A stretch of DNA of 64,000 bases from NCBI RefSeq assembly GCF_014204715.1, contig NZ_JACHLY010000001.1:2936501-3000500 (forward strand), read 5' to 3'. The notes under the pieces were generated by a model. That model was not told where the DNA came from, did not search any database, and saw only the letters and a program-made list of their open reading frames with translations. Shown piece after piece: positions 25,969 through 34,099 of the stretch; within the stretch, counting starts at the first letter, position 1, and each line of letters begins with the position of its first letter. Origin of the DNA: Streptomonospora salina. Lineage in GTDB: Bacteria; Actinomycetota; Actinomycetes; Streptosporangiales; Streptosporangiaceae. A program made the position numbers and the translations under genes.

Positions 25969-26679
25969 TCATACCAGCCAGCGCATCGCGTAGTAGCCCT
26001 CCGCGGATGCGACCCCGCCTTGCATCCCGCGCAGTACGGCCAGGCTCTGCAGAGTGAGCTCGGACCGCGTGTGCGGGTGGTCGTGGCACTGGCTGCCGTA
26101 CAGGCGCATGGCGGCGATCTTGGCGTCGAAGTCGGCCTGGTCGAGCCGGACCAGCATGTTGGGCGGGGCGGTGGACTGCTGGTGCCACTGGTCGGCGGCC
26201 TCTTCGTAGGCCAGTACGAGGCCGGGGTGGTGGCGCCGCCGGGTGTCGGACGGGCGCAGCGCGGTGTGCACGGCCTCGGCGGCCGCCTGGTGGTCCTGGT
26301 TGTAGCTCAGCCGGTGCGGGGCGATCACCACGGTGGGCTCGACGGCGCCGATGGACAACGGGCTGTGGCGCTCGACGGTGTTGGCGATCTCGAAGCGCGG
26401 GACCGCGTCGAGGCGCAGGTGGTAGTCGTCTCCGGGGAAGGCGATGTGCCAGTCGTCCCAGCGGTAATGGTCGGCGACGGCCTTGATCTCGCCCACACGC
26501 TCGTCGGCGCTGGAGAAGCCCTTGGCGGATACGTCGGCCGTGTCGCCGACGGTCAGGAACTGCACATAGACCTCGGCTCCGGCGGTCTTGGCCCGGTGCA
26601 GCAGGCCACCGCATCCCAGGACTTCGTCGTCGGGGTGCGGGGCGATGACCAGGAGGCGCTGGTGGGACCAGTCGAACAT
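25969..26679 (-). CDS. PIG-L family deacetylase
   Basis: This 236-aa LmbE/PIG-L fold zinc hydrolase begins with the metal-binding motif LLVIAPHPDDEVLGCGG. A later His of the site lies in LSYNQDHQAAAEAV. The family removes acetyl groups from N-acetylglucosamine on lipids, mycothiol precursors or natural products. The neighbours (epimerase, WbqC, GT2) suggest a role in an amino-sugar-containing glycan rather than mycothiol. ATG 26679 has AAGGACG upstream. Confidence 0.88.
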   Translation of the reverse strand: MFDWSHQRLLVIAPHPDDEVLGCGGLLHRAKTAGAEVYVQFLTVGDTADVSAKGFSSADERVGEIKAVADHYRWDDWHIAFPGDDYHLRLDAVPRFEIANTVERHSPLSIGAVEPTVVIAPHRLSYNQDHQAAAEAVHTALRPSDTRRRHHPGLVLAYEEAADQWHQQSTAPPNMLVRLDQADFDAKIAAMRLYGSQCHDHPHTRSELTLQSLAVLRGMQGGVASAEGYYAMRWLV

Positions 26680-26836
26680 GAGCGGCGTCCTTCGCGGGGG
26701 ATTTTCCGTGGATACGCGGGTGCCGGGGCCGGTGCCGGGGGCGGGCGGATCGCGCGGCGGAGCCGGCGCGGCGGTTGCGTGGTGCAGCGTTCGGGAGGGG
26801 TGCGGTGCCGATGGCCGGAACCGGCCGGGCGGCGGG

Positions 26837-27556
26837 TCAGTCGCCGGTTTCGCGTGTGCGGCCGCTGCGCAGGATCCGCAGCGCGTCGGCCGGCCCTGCG
26901 TTGGCGAGCAGATCGAGCGCGGCCATACGGGCGAGGAAGTCCTCCTCGGCACGGTTGTGCTGGGGATAGGAGGGGTGGCGGAACCGTTGCCACTCCACGT
27001 CGACCCCGTAGCGCTCGAAGACCGCGCCGTCGACGTAGTCGCGCGCGCCGTCGCCGGAGAGCATGCTGGTGGCGCCGACCTTCGCGGCGATCTGGGCGAG
27101 CAGTTCGCTCTTCTGCCCGGGAAAGTCGCCGAGCCCGCTGGCGCGTACCAGCGGCGTGTCGATTCCGAATCCGTCCAGGGCGGTGCGCATCGTGGCCATG
27201 GCGAGGTCGGCGAGGCTGTCCCACTCCTGCTCGTAGACGCCCAGAACCTCCGCGCGGAGCGCGGGCCAGAACGGCGCACCGCGGTAGCAGTGCTCATCGA
27301 GGGTCCGACGGTGTTTTTCCTGCCAGGGACGGGAGTTGTCGATCTTTTTGTCGATGATCCGTTCGTTCCGGTTCCGTTGTATCGCCGGAACGGTGAGCAG
27401 GACCGGACCGCCCTTCGTGGCTACGTAGTTGCGGTTCTGCCACCCCCGGCGCTCGTATTGGACATGATCAAGAACGACAAAGAGGTCACTCTGGTCCGCC
27501 TTGTCGATGAGTCCCAGCCACGGCAGGTAATGGGGCTGGTGCATGGTGACGCGCAC
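26837..27556 (-). CDS. WbqC-like family protein
   Basis: This 239-aa protein begins with the WbqC hallmark MHQPHYLPWLGLIDKADQ and contains HVQYERRGWQNRN further on. WbqC-type proteins occur in O-antigen, capsule and glycolipid loci and are thought to add or move acyl or aminoacyl groups; the chemistry is not settled. GTG 27556 is preferred because GAGAGGA lies eight bases upstream; ATG 27544 would also keep the domain. It is the first gene of the minus-strand set. Confidence 0.85.
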   Translation of the reverse strand: MRVTMHQPHYLPWLGLIDKADQSDLFVVLDHVQYERRGWQNRNYVATKGGPVLLTVPAIQRNRNERIIDKKIDNSRPWQEKHRRTLDEHCYRGAPFWPALRAEVLGVYEQEWDSLADLAMATMRTALDGFGIDTPLVRASGLGDFPGQKSELLAQIAAKVGATSMLSGDGARDYVDGAVFERYGVDVEWQRFRHPSYPQHNRAEEDFLARMAALDLLANAGPADALRILRSGRTRETGD

Positions 27557-27920
27557 TGCGGGTCCTCTCCGAGGTGGCTTCGGCACAGGGAGTGGTGCTG
27601 ACCAGTACGGATTCCGCGGATTCGGTCCTGCTAGCGGGTGCTGGCCGGAGCGATCCGGGTGGTGAGGGCGGGAAAGGCTGATACCGGTTGTAACCGACGC
27701 GGAATATGGAGAAACTGCGGACATCGGGTCGTGTTGCTGGCTGACTCCCTCCGGTATTGCATCAACGGGCTCCCCCGACCGCAAGCACATGCCTAAGATT
27801 CGTGTGGCCTAGTTAGGACGCCGTGATCGGTGAACTTCTGCGGCCGCGGGAACGTCAACTCAACGCCGGTTCTTGTGCCGCCGGCCGAACACCCCGAACC
27901 CACTGCCAGGAGGACAAACC
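27557..27920. promoter_or_regulatory. Divergent control region of the glycan locus
   Basis: 364 bases separate the WbqC set from the glycosyltransferase gene. The region must hold promoters for both directions. I see no convincing paired boxes or palindrome, and short open frames here lack coding character. Confidence 0.35.
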
Positions 27921-29534
27921 GTGCGTACGGCGCGTTTCATCGGAAGTTGGCTCGCCGGGGTGATCGCCCTGACGCTGGCCGTGACCCTCTTCGCGCAATG
28001 GCTGGGGTTCGTCCTCGACTCATCCCTCGCGGCAGCCCCGATGCCGCTCCTGCTCGGCATGGCGTTCGGCGTCAACCTCTTCGCGTGGAGCCTGGTCGGC
28101 GCCGCACGGCTGGGCGACGACTCCGTACGCGGGCTGAGAGCGCGACGCAGCTCCAGAGGCGGGCACCGGAGACTCGCCCGCCGCCGTGCGGCCTCCGCCG
28201 ACCCCGCCGACCCCGCCGAGGCGGTCGCGGCCGCCGGCGACGACCGGGTCCTGGTGCGCTCGCATGCCGCGCCCGGCGCGGGCGGCGGCACCGGAACGGC
28301 CGATCCCGCCCTCGGCGCCGGAACGGCCGAGGCGACCGGGGCGGAGCCGGAACCGGAGTCGCCGGAACCGGGGCCGCCCGCCGCCCGCGCCGCAGGTCCC
28401 GAGCACATCAACCTCGCCGTCGTGATCCCGGCGCACAACGAGGAGCCGGTGATCGACGCCGCCATCACTTCGGCACTGCGGCTGTTCGACCGCTGGGACA
28501 TCTACGTGGTCTCCGACAGCTCCGGCGACGCCACCGCCGACATCGCCGCAGAGACCGGCGTCAACGTCCTGGAGCTGCTGACCAACCGCGGCAAGGCCGG
28601 CGCCATCGACGCGGTCGTCGACGAGTTCGGGCTGACCGACAACTACGAGGGCGTGGTCATGCTCGACGCCGACACCGAACTCGACAGCGCCTACGTCGAA
28701 GGCGCCCGCCGCCAACTCGCCGATCCCGGAGTCGCGGCCGTGGCGGGCTTCGTGGTGGCCGAGTGGAAACCCGAACAGCGCACGGTCGTGGGCCGGATGA
28801 TCTCCGCCTACCGCGACCGCCTCTACTGGCTGCTGCAGTACCTGATGCGCTTCGGGCAGACCTGGCGCTACTCCAGCGTCACGTTCATCGTCCCCGGCTT
28901 CGCCAGCGTGTACCGCACCCGCGCCCTCGAAGCCATCGACATCAATCCCAAGGGCCTGGTGATCGAGGACTTCAACATGACCTTCGAGGTGCACCACAAG
29001 CGGCTCGGGCGCATCTCCATGAACAGCGATACCAAGGCGTACTGCCAGGACCCCTTCACTATGGGCGACTACATCAAGCAGGTCCGGCGCTGGACCCTGG
29101 GCTTCTGGCAGACGGTGCGCCGGCACGGGATATGGCCGAGCCTGTTCTGGTTCGCGCTGTTCTTCTACATCCTGGAGGTCATGGTCGTATCGGTGCTGCT
29201 GCTGGCCACGGCGCTGCTGGCGGTCTTCAGCCTCGCCGCGCCGACCACCGGCGGCGCGGTGCTGGAGATCGGCGCCTACGCGGAGGCCTACGGGGCCGTC
29301 TCGGCGGTGCTGCCGCTGACCACGATCCTGGTCGGACTGTTCGTCCCCGACTACATCCTCACCTGCGTGCTGGCGACCGTACGGCGGCGCCCCAGCTACC
29401 TGGTCTACGGCCTGTTCTTCCTGCCGATGCGGATCATCGACGCCTACCTCACCCTGCGCACGGCACCGCAGGCCTGGACCACCCGTTCCGACGGCCGCTG
29501 GCAGAGCCCGACCCGGGAATCGGGCGTGCTGTGA
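27921..29534 (+). CDS. Membrane GT2 processive-type glycosyltransferase
   Basis: This 537-aa integral membrane protein has two N-terminal helices, a roughly 75-residue Ala/Pro/Glu-rich linker, then a GT2 domain. The domain starts NLAVVIPAHNEEPVI, with the metal-binding VMLDADTELDS, the catalytic EDFNMTFEVH and the QVRRW motif. Four or more C-terminal helices follow. This layout resembles poly-N-acetylglucosamine, hyaluronan or cellulose synthases. It probably assembles and extrudes a polysaccharide or glycolipid built with the divergent epimerase, PIG-L and WbqC proteins. GTG 27921 has a perfect AGGAGG seven bases before it. Confidence 0.9.
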   Translation: MRTARFIGSWLAGVIALTLAVTLFAQWLGFVLDSSLAAAPMPLLLGMAFGVNLFAWSLVGAARLGDDSVRGLRARRSSRGGHRRLARRRAASADPADPAEAVAAAGDDRVLVRSHAAPGAGGGTGTADPALGAGTAEATGAEPEPESPEPGPPAARAAGPEHINLAVVIPAHNEEPVIDAAITSALRLFDRWDIYVVSDSSGDATADIAAETGVNVLELLTNRGKAGAIDAVVDEFGLTDNYEGVVMLDADTELDSAYVEGARRQLADPGVAAVAGFVVAEWKPEQRTVVGRMISAYRDRLYWLLQYLMRFGQTWRYSSVTFIVPGFASVYRTRALEAIDINPKGLVIEDFNMTFEVHHKRLGRISMNSDTKAYCQDPFTMGDYIKQVRRWTLGFWQTVRRHGIWPSLFWFALFFYILEVMVVSVLLLATALLAVFSLAAPTTGGAVLEIGAYAEAYGAVSAVLPLTTILVGLFVPDYILTCVLATVRRRPSYLVYGLFFLPMRIIDAYLTLRTAPQAWTTRSDGRWQSPTRESGVL

Positions 29535-29752
29535 CGTCGGCTCCCCGGTCCTGGTGTGCTGTCCCGGCACGTCGGTGACAGGTGCGCTGCGGGGCGCCGG
29601 CGCCGTGTGCGATGCCCCGCATCCGCGGCGCCCACTACGGCGCTTAGGCTCGAATCAGGTCCGCAGTGCGGTAGGCGCTGCGCACCGCAGAGACTGCGCG
29701 GCCCGCCCTCCGGGGCGGAGGCCGCCGCCCCGCCGATAGCACGAGGTGCCCC

Positions 29753-30175
29753 GTGGAGAAGAAGCGTCTGCCGTTCGCCCTGTACCGGATTCTGGCCTAC
29801 GTGACGGGTGTCTTCCTGCTGCTGCTCACGTTCGTGTCGATGCCGGCGAAGTACCTCGTCGGCGAGACCGCGCGGTTCTCGCTGGTCGGCGCCCCCGCGG
29901 GCACCCAGGCGCTCGTCGGCGACGACTCGGTGCTCATGCCGATCGTGGCCGTTCCGCACGGCTACATCTACATGGCCTACGTGCTGGTCGTGCTGTGGCT
30001 GGCGCTGGACCGGCGCTGGAGCGCCCTGCGGACGGTGGGCGTGGCGCTGGCGGGAACGATCCCCTTCGTCGGGCTGGTCATCGAGCACCGCCTGGCCGCG
30101 GCGGAGAAGGCGGGGGAGCGTCCGCAGGACGCGTCCGGGACCGCGTCCGATCAGGTCCGGGCCACCGGCGCCTGA
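29753..30175 (+). CDS. DUF3817 membrane protein
   Basis: This 140-aa protein has three hydrophobic helices and the DUF3817 pattern FALYRILAYVTGVFLLLL, VAVPHGYIYMAYV and TIPFVGLVIEHR. The function is unknown. The family often lies near respiratory assembly genes, which fits the convergent SURF1-like gene whose 3' end overlaps this one by 25 bases. GTG 29753 has CACGAGG upstream. Confidence 0.85.
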   Translation: MEKKRLPFALYRILAYVTGVFLLLLTFVSMPAKYLVGETARFSLVGAPAGTQALVGDDSVLMPIVAVPHGYIYMAYVLVVLWLALDRRWSALRTVGVALAGTIPFVGLVIEHRLAAAEKAGERPQDASGTASDQVRATGA

Positions 30176-31002
30176 CCGGCGCCTCCGCCGGAGGCGGGGG
30201 CCGCCCCGTCACCGCCGCCGGTGCCGTCGTCGCCGGTGGAGCCCTCCTCGTGCAGCGCTCGGCGCACCAGCGAGATCCAGAACACCACGACGGCGATGCC
30301 GAAGATCACCCACTGGGCGGCGTAGCTCACGTTGCGCCAGTTCCATACGACGCCCGCGGGCGGGGCCGGCGGCGGGATCTCCCGCAGCTCGGCGGCGGAA
30401 CCACCGGAAGCGGGGTCCTGCGGGCTCTGCTCGCCCCGCACCACATAGCCCTCGTAGAGCCGGTAGGGCCACTGGTTGACCAGCAGCGAGGGCGCGATGC
30501 GGGCGACATCGCCGTCGGGGACGTCCATGGGGACGTAACCGTCCTCGGCCTTGTCGGGCGGCTGCAGCCACCCGGTCACCGTCACTTCGCCCTCGGGCGG
30601 GGGCGCCACGCTCTGCGCGGAGTCGGTCGCGTCCTCGGGCAGCCACCCGCGGCTGACGGCGACGGCCGTATCGTCGCCGGTGACGAGCGGAGCGACGACG
30701 TAGTAGCCCTTCTCGCCCTCGGGCGACAGTGCCGGCGCCAACCGCTGCTGCGCGGGGTCGTAGACGCCGGTGGCCCGTACCGCCTGATTGCCCTCGCTCT
30801 CGGACATGTAGGCGCCCGGCTCCAGCGCCTCGCTCAGGGGGCGGGCCTGGGAGAGCCGCTCGATCGGGTTGTCCACGACCTCGCGCGAGGGTTCCTGGGC
30901 ACGCACGAACTGCCAGTACCCTGCCGTCAGGCACGCGGCCACGGCGAGTACGGCCAGCAGATGCGTCCCGATCCATCCGGGCTTGACCAACACAGAGTGC
31001 AC
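30151..31002 (-). CDS. SURF1-family protein, second copy
   Basis: This 283-aa protein has the SURF1 arrangement. An N-terminal helix (WIGTHLLAVLAVAACLTAGYWQFVRAQ) is followed by an extracytoplasmic domain with VAVSRGWLP and a C-terminal YAAQWVIFGIAVVVFWI helix. The Gly-rich tail is disordered. It differs clearly from the copy at 14949-15809, so the two are ancient paralogs rather than a recent duplication. They may serve different terminal oxidases. ATG 31002 is followed at once by the membrane anchor. The 6C RNA lies upstream. Confidence 0.87.
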   Translation of the reverse strand: MHSVLVKPGWIGTHLLAVLAVAACLTAGYWQFVRAQEPSREVVDNPIERLSQARPLSEALEPGAYMSESEGNQAVRATGVYDPAQQRLAPALSPEGEKGYYVVAPLVTGDDTAVAVSRGWLPEDATDSAQSVAPPPEGEVTVTGWLQPPDKAEDGYVPMDVPDGDVARIAPSLLVNQWPYRLYEGYVVRGEQSPQDPASGGSAAELREIPPPAPPAGVVWNWRNVSYAAQWVIFGIAVVVFWISLVRRALHEEGSTGDDGTGGGDGAAPASGGGAGQAPVART

Positions 31003-31141
31003 AGACCCAGGTTATGTCCGGCTCACCGGGCAGCCGCGGCGCCCCCGGATCCGCCGGCGGACTTGACCTTGCGGGGCGCGGCTTTGTCCGCGGGTTGAGC
31101 GCATATGGATATTACTTTAAGTAGTTCACTGTGACAGAGGG

Positions 31142-31170
31142 TTGTTACGGCAGGTCATAACCGGTAGTCT
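31142..31170 (+). promoter_or_regulatory. Strong plus-strand promoter with no gene downstream
   Basis: TTGTTA (31142-31147) and TAGTCT (31165-31170) are exactly 17 bases apart. The only plus-strand element ahead is the large hairpin at 31281-31330 followed by GTTTTCTT, which reads as an intrinsic terminator. A transcript of about 160 nt, antisense to the 6C RNA, is predicted. Confidence 0.45.
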
Positions 31171-31238
31171 GGGTAACCAGAGCGAGAGGGAAAACCGACA
31201 TCGGTGAAGCTCTCCCGCCACAACTTAGAGCCTTTAAA

Positions 31239-31330
31239 GGTCGCGACTCCAGGGGGGAGGAGTCGGCGACCGTTCCCAAAGCGAGGGCCGCATCCGTGAT
31301 TTTGAGGGGGGACACGGAGGCGGCCCTCGC
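31239..31330 (-). ncRNA. 6C small RNA
   Basis: Read on the minus strand, two stable hairpins each expose exactly six consecutive cytosines in the loop. The first pairs 31320-31330 with 31281-31291 (11 bp) plus an inner 6-bp stem, with C6 at 31306-31311. The second pairs 31259-31271 with 31239-31250 (12 bp with one bulge), with C6 at 31252-31257. This is the defining structure of the actinobacterial 6C RNA family, represented by B11 of Mycobacterium tuberculosis, which is about the same length (93 nt). C-rich loops are thought to pair with G-rich ribosome binding sites. Its usual septum-related neighbours, as I recall them, are absent here. I could not find a clear minus-strand promoter. Confidence 0.8.
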
Positions 31331-31383
31331 GTTTTCTTGTGCGGGGTGTTCGTGCGCGCCGGCGTGCGCGTTCCGCAGGGCGG

Positions 31384-32946
31384 TCAGTCCATGAGACGGT
31401 CGAAGATCCCGCGGACATCGGCGTCCGAATAGTCGGAGTCGTAATCGCTCGGCGGTCCGAGGTCGAGGTACGTGGAACTCTCGTACTCCAGCACCGGGGG
31501 ACACGGGTCGCCGATCTCCTCGCTGTAGTCGTTCACCGGCTTGCCGGTGCGCAGCGAGTACGCCGTGACGCTGAACTCGCTGGCAAAGAAGTCGACCTCC
31601 GCGTTGCCCTGCTGCGTAACGAGCGGCTGGTCCGCCCCCGCGCTGTAATAGCAGGTCTCCTGGCGGCTACCCCGCTCGGGGCCTTCAACGCAGGTCACCA
31701 GGACCGTTTCGGCGGCTCCGTCGGCCTGCCAGGAGTCGGGGAAGCCGTACTGTGCGGCATCTATCCCGAACGTCTGCATCGCGTGCGGACCGTCGCCCTT
31801 GTAGGCCGGGGCGCCGGGATAGGCGGCCGGGTGCTCGCAGTACTGCTCGTCGGAGAGCAGGGCCTCGGCGGCGTCCGCCGCCGACTCGTGTTCGGGGTAG
31901 GCCTTCAGGTACGCCTGGTAGGCCGCGCCCGCCGCATCCGGGTCGGTCACGCCGAAGGACTCCGCGCAATCGAACATCCGTCCCGGGACCCGATCGGCTT
32001 CCGATGCGACAGGTTCGGCCAGTTCCGGATTCTGCCAGTCCTGGTCGAGCATCCAGTTGTCGATCGCTTTGGCCTTGCACGGCGGGGTCTCGGCCAGGGA
32101 GGCGATGAACGACTCCGTCACCGCGCGCACGCGCCCGCTCTGGCCGGGCGTGTCCTGGAGTGTGTCGGACAGCTGCGTGAAGGCGGCCTCGGTGGCCGCC
32201 AGCGCCGGATCGTCGTCGCCGCGGAACTCTTCGCCGTCGTTCTGCATCGCGACGTCGAGCAGGAACTCGGCGCGCTTGGGGCCGGCGCCGTCCCAGCGGG
32301 CGTCGGGGCGCTCCAGGTAGGCACCGAGCTTTGTGGCCGCGGTTGCGGCGTCTCCTGCGTCGAGGGCGGTCAGCAGCCGCTCGCATGCCGTGCGCTCCGC
32401 TTCGCCGCGCTCGGCCGCCGATCCGTAGGCGGCCCCGTGGATCGGGCCGATCGACCATAGCGAGTCCACCGCGCGGTCGCACTCGCCGGCGGCGTGCGCA
32501 TCCTCGGCGTAGTGCACGACCGTCCAGGTGTCGAAGCGCAGCCAGCCGAACGCGACAAGGAGCAGGCAGGCCGCCAGGAGGACGCGGCGGCGCCACAGCG
32601 GATTCCACCGGCTGCGCGGCTCCGGGGGCTCGCGGGGTGCGGGGGGCGCCGTCCGCCAAGTGTGGATGACCAGGGTCAGCCACCAGGCCACCAGCAGAAA
32701 CCGCCATACCAGGAAGGCGGGGTAGAGGGCGGTGAGCGTCAGCAGGCCGGCCGAGACGGCCAGCGCCAGGGCCGCCAGGCGCGGTCGGCGCAGCAGCAGG
32801 TAGCCGACGCCGAGCAGGGTGGCGTTGCCCAGCACCGCGGAGATCCGGTCGGGCGCAGGCCCCGGATCAGCAGTGGGTGCGGGCGTTGCCGGTTCGGATC
32901 GCGGCGGGAACGGGGGGTTTTCGGGTGGGGGATCGTCGGGGTTCAA
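31384..32946 (-). CDS. Hypothetical membrane protein with large soluble domain
   Basis: I do not recognise this 520-aa protein. It has a Pro-rich N-terminus (about 35 residues). A cluster of two or three membrane helices lies at about residues 40-100, then one more helix at about 120-140 (RRVLLAACLLLVAFGWLRF). A roughly 375-residue soluble part follows, probably extracytoplasmic. The soluble part is Ala/Asp/Glu-rich with helical-repeat character (AYQAYLKAYPEHESAADAAEALL resembles TPR-like packing) and at least ten cysteines that could pair. TTG 32946 is chosen because GAGGAG lies eight bases upstream. It is monocistronic, just upstream of the 6C RNA. Confidence 0.8.
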   Translation of the reverse strand: MNPDDPPPENPPFPPRSEPATPAPTADPGPAPDRISAVLGNATLLGVGYLLLRRPRLAALALAVSAGLLTLTALYPAFLVWRFLLVAWWLTLVIHTWRTAPPAPREPPEPRSRWNPLWRRRVLLAACLLLVAFGWLRFDTWTVVHYAEDAHAAGECDRAVDSLWSIGPIHGAAYGSAAERGEAERTACERLLTALDAGDAATAATKLGAYLERPDARWDGAGPKRAEFLLDVAMQNDGEEFRGDDDPALAATEAAFTQLSDTLQDTPGQSGRVRAVTESFIASLAETPPCKAKAIDNWMLDQDWQNPELAEPVASEADRVPGRMFDCAESFGVTDPDAAGAAYQAYLKAYPEHESAADAAEALLSDEQYCEHPAAYPGAPAYKGDGPHAMQTFGIDAAQYGFPDSWQADGAAETVLVTCVEGPERGSRQETCYYSAGADQPLVTQQGNAEVDFFASEFSVTAYSLRTGKPVNDYSEEIGDPCPPVLEYESSTYLDLGPPSDYDSDYSDADVRGIFDRLMD

Positions 32947-33155
32947 CGTGGCACTCCTCGGCCGTGTTGAGGGGGCGACCGTCGGTGTCAGTCAACCAGG
33001 TCGGGCCGCGAAGCGCCGCATTTCCGCGAATCCCCGTCTCCCTATGAGGGCAGGGCATATCGGGCGGTGTCGTAGGCCGACATCCCCGCAGCCGAAGGAA
33101 GGAAGCCGGGAGCAGGTCCTCCCCGCGCCTGCACCCCCGCGCCCGCCGTACAGCG

Positions 33156-33392
33156 TCACCCGGGCGCGCCCGCGCGGTCGGATCCGCGCGGGCACAGTTC
33201 CAGTTCCACGTCGCAGGCGTCCAGCAGAGCCAGCAGCGTCCGCACCGTCGGGGAGCGTTTGCCGGACTCGTAGTCGCTGATGTTGGGCTGCGGGACGGCG
33301 GTGGCCGCCGCCAGTGCCGATTGGCTCAGGTTCGCGTGCTCGCGGGCCTGCTTGAGCAGTCCCGCGACCCGCTGCGGTGCGGTGGGATTCAC
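33156..33392 (-). CDS. Small XRE-type helix-turn-helix regulator
   Basis: This 78-aa protein is almost entirely a Cro/C1-type DNA-binding domain: LSQSALAAATAVPQPNISDY forms the helix-turn-helix, followed by ESGKRSP and TLLALLDACDVEL. Size and form match antitoxins and small autorepressors. GTG 33392 overlaps the stop of the upstream gene by four bases, so the two are translationally coupled. It may bind the AT-rich palindrome upstream of the pair. Confidence 0.88.
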   Translation of the reverse strand: MNPTAPQRVAGLLKQAREHANLSQSALAAATAVPQPNISDYESGKRSPTVRTLLALLDACDVELELCPRGSDRAGAPG

Positions 33393-33694
33393 CTGGCCGC
33401 ACCGGTCACGGCGGCGGCGATCTCGTCGGCGAGCCGGGCGAGGTCGCCGGTGTCGAACAGGACGAATGCGTTGTAGCGCAGGCGCAGGAGAAGTCCGTCC
33501 TCGGCCTCGGCGACGGTCAGCTCGACCGGGAGGCGGTCGCCGCGGAAGGCCGCCTGGGTGCCGTTGCGGCGCAGGACCGCATGGCCGGGTTGGCGGGTGT
33601 GTTCGACGAAACCGAGGTTCGCGGCCCGGGCGACCGCAGGGTCGATCAGCGTCGGTCCGGGCAGCGTGCGTTCGACGGTCGTCCAGCCGTGCAT
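33389..33694 (-). CDS. Unknown protein in an XRE two-gene cassette
   Basis: I do not recognise this 101-aa soluble protein. It has mixed alpha/beta character (TLPGPTLIDPAVARAANLGF, then strands such as LPVELTVAEAEDGLLLRLRY) and no membrane segment, signal peptide or cysteines. It precedes and overlaps a small XRE regulator gene, the layout of toxin-antitoxin or small phage-type regulatory cassettes. A toxin role is possible but unproven. ATG 33694 has a strong GGAGGAGG upstream. Confidence 0.75.
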   Translation of the reverse strand: MHGWTTVERTLPGPTLIDPAVARAANLGFVEHTRQPGHAVLRRNGTQAAFRGDRLPVELTVAEAEDGLLLRLRYNAFVLFDTGDLARLADEIAAAVTGAAR

Positions 33695-33718
33695 GCGGTC
33701 CTCCTCCGAAAGGCGTTA

Positions 33719-33736
33719 TATAGCTATAAAGCTATA
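33719..33736. promoter_or_regulatory. AT-rich palindromic operator of the XRE cassette
   Basis: TATAGCT-ATAA-AGCTATA is a perfect inverted repeat starting 25 bases before ATG 33694. A run of some 20 bases with almost no G or C is striking here and includes TATA-type -10 sequence for the minus strand. It is a natural binding site for the XRE protein. Confidence 0.65.
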
Positions 33737-34099
33737 GTCCGCGGTGGTGGGCTGTCAACGGAGCCCCGAGGGCGTCGACCGCACGAGGGTGCGGCGTCCG
33801 CCCCGGGGTGCCGGGCCTTTCGGGACGAGGATCGCCGAAGGAAGTCCCGAAACGCCCAAGGAATGCGAATCCGGGTGGTCACGGATCCCGGTTGCGGGCA
33901 TCGGATTCGCGGATGACCTGCATATTCGGAAGATCATCGTATTCGGTGCGGAAGATCGGCTCGTGCTGTCCTCAAGTAGGGGCGAAACACCAAAAAGCAG
34001 CGCGAACGCCCCCTTTCCCTCTACCCTCTTCAGGGGCCGCGAGGCGTGGAATCCGCCGTGCCTCGGGCCCCGCTTGTTCCGTGCATGCGAAGGAGCGCC
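33737..34099. other. Intergenic region before the Roadblock genes
   Basis: About 360 bases lie between the XRE operator and the first Roadblock gene. Open frames are short and lack codon bias. I see no clear promoter, hairpin or repeat. The region from 33890 to 34020 is somewhat AT-richer and probably contains the Roadblock promoter. Confidence 0.3.

Noticed and set aside
31081-31340. Possible ydaO-type or other riboswitch ahead of SURF1
   Set aside because: The conserved riboswitch motifs are absent, and the two six-C hairpins identify the structure as a 6C RNA instead.
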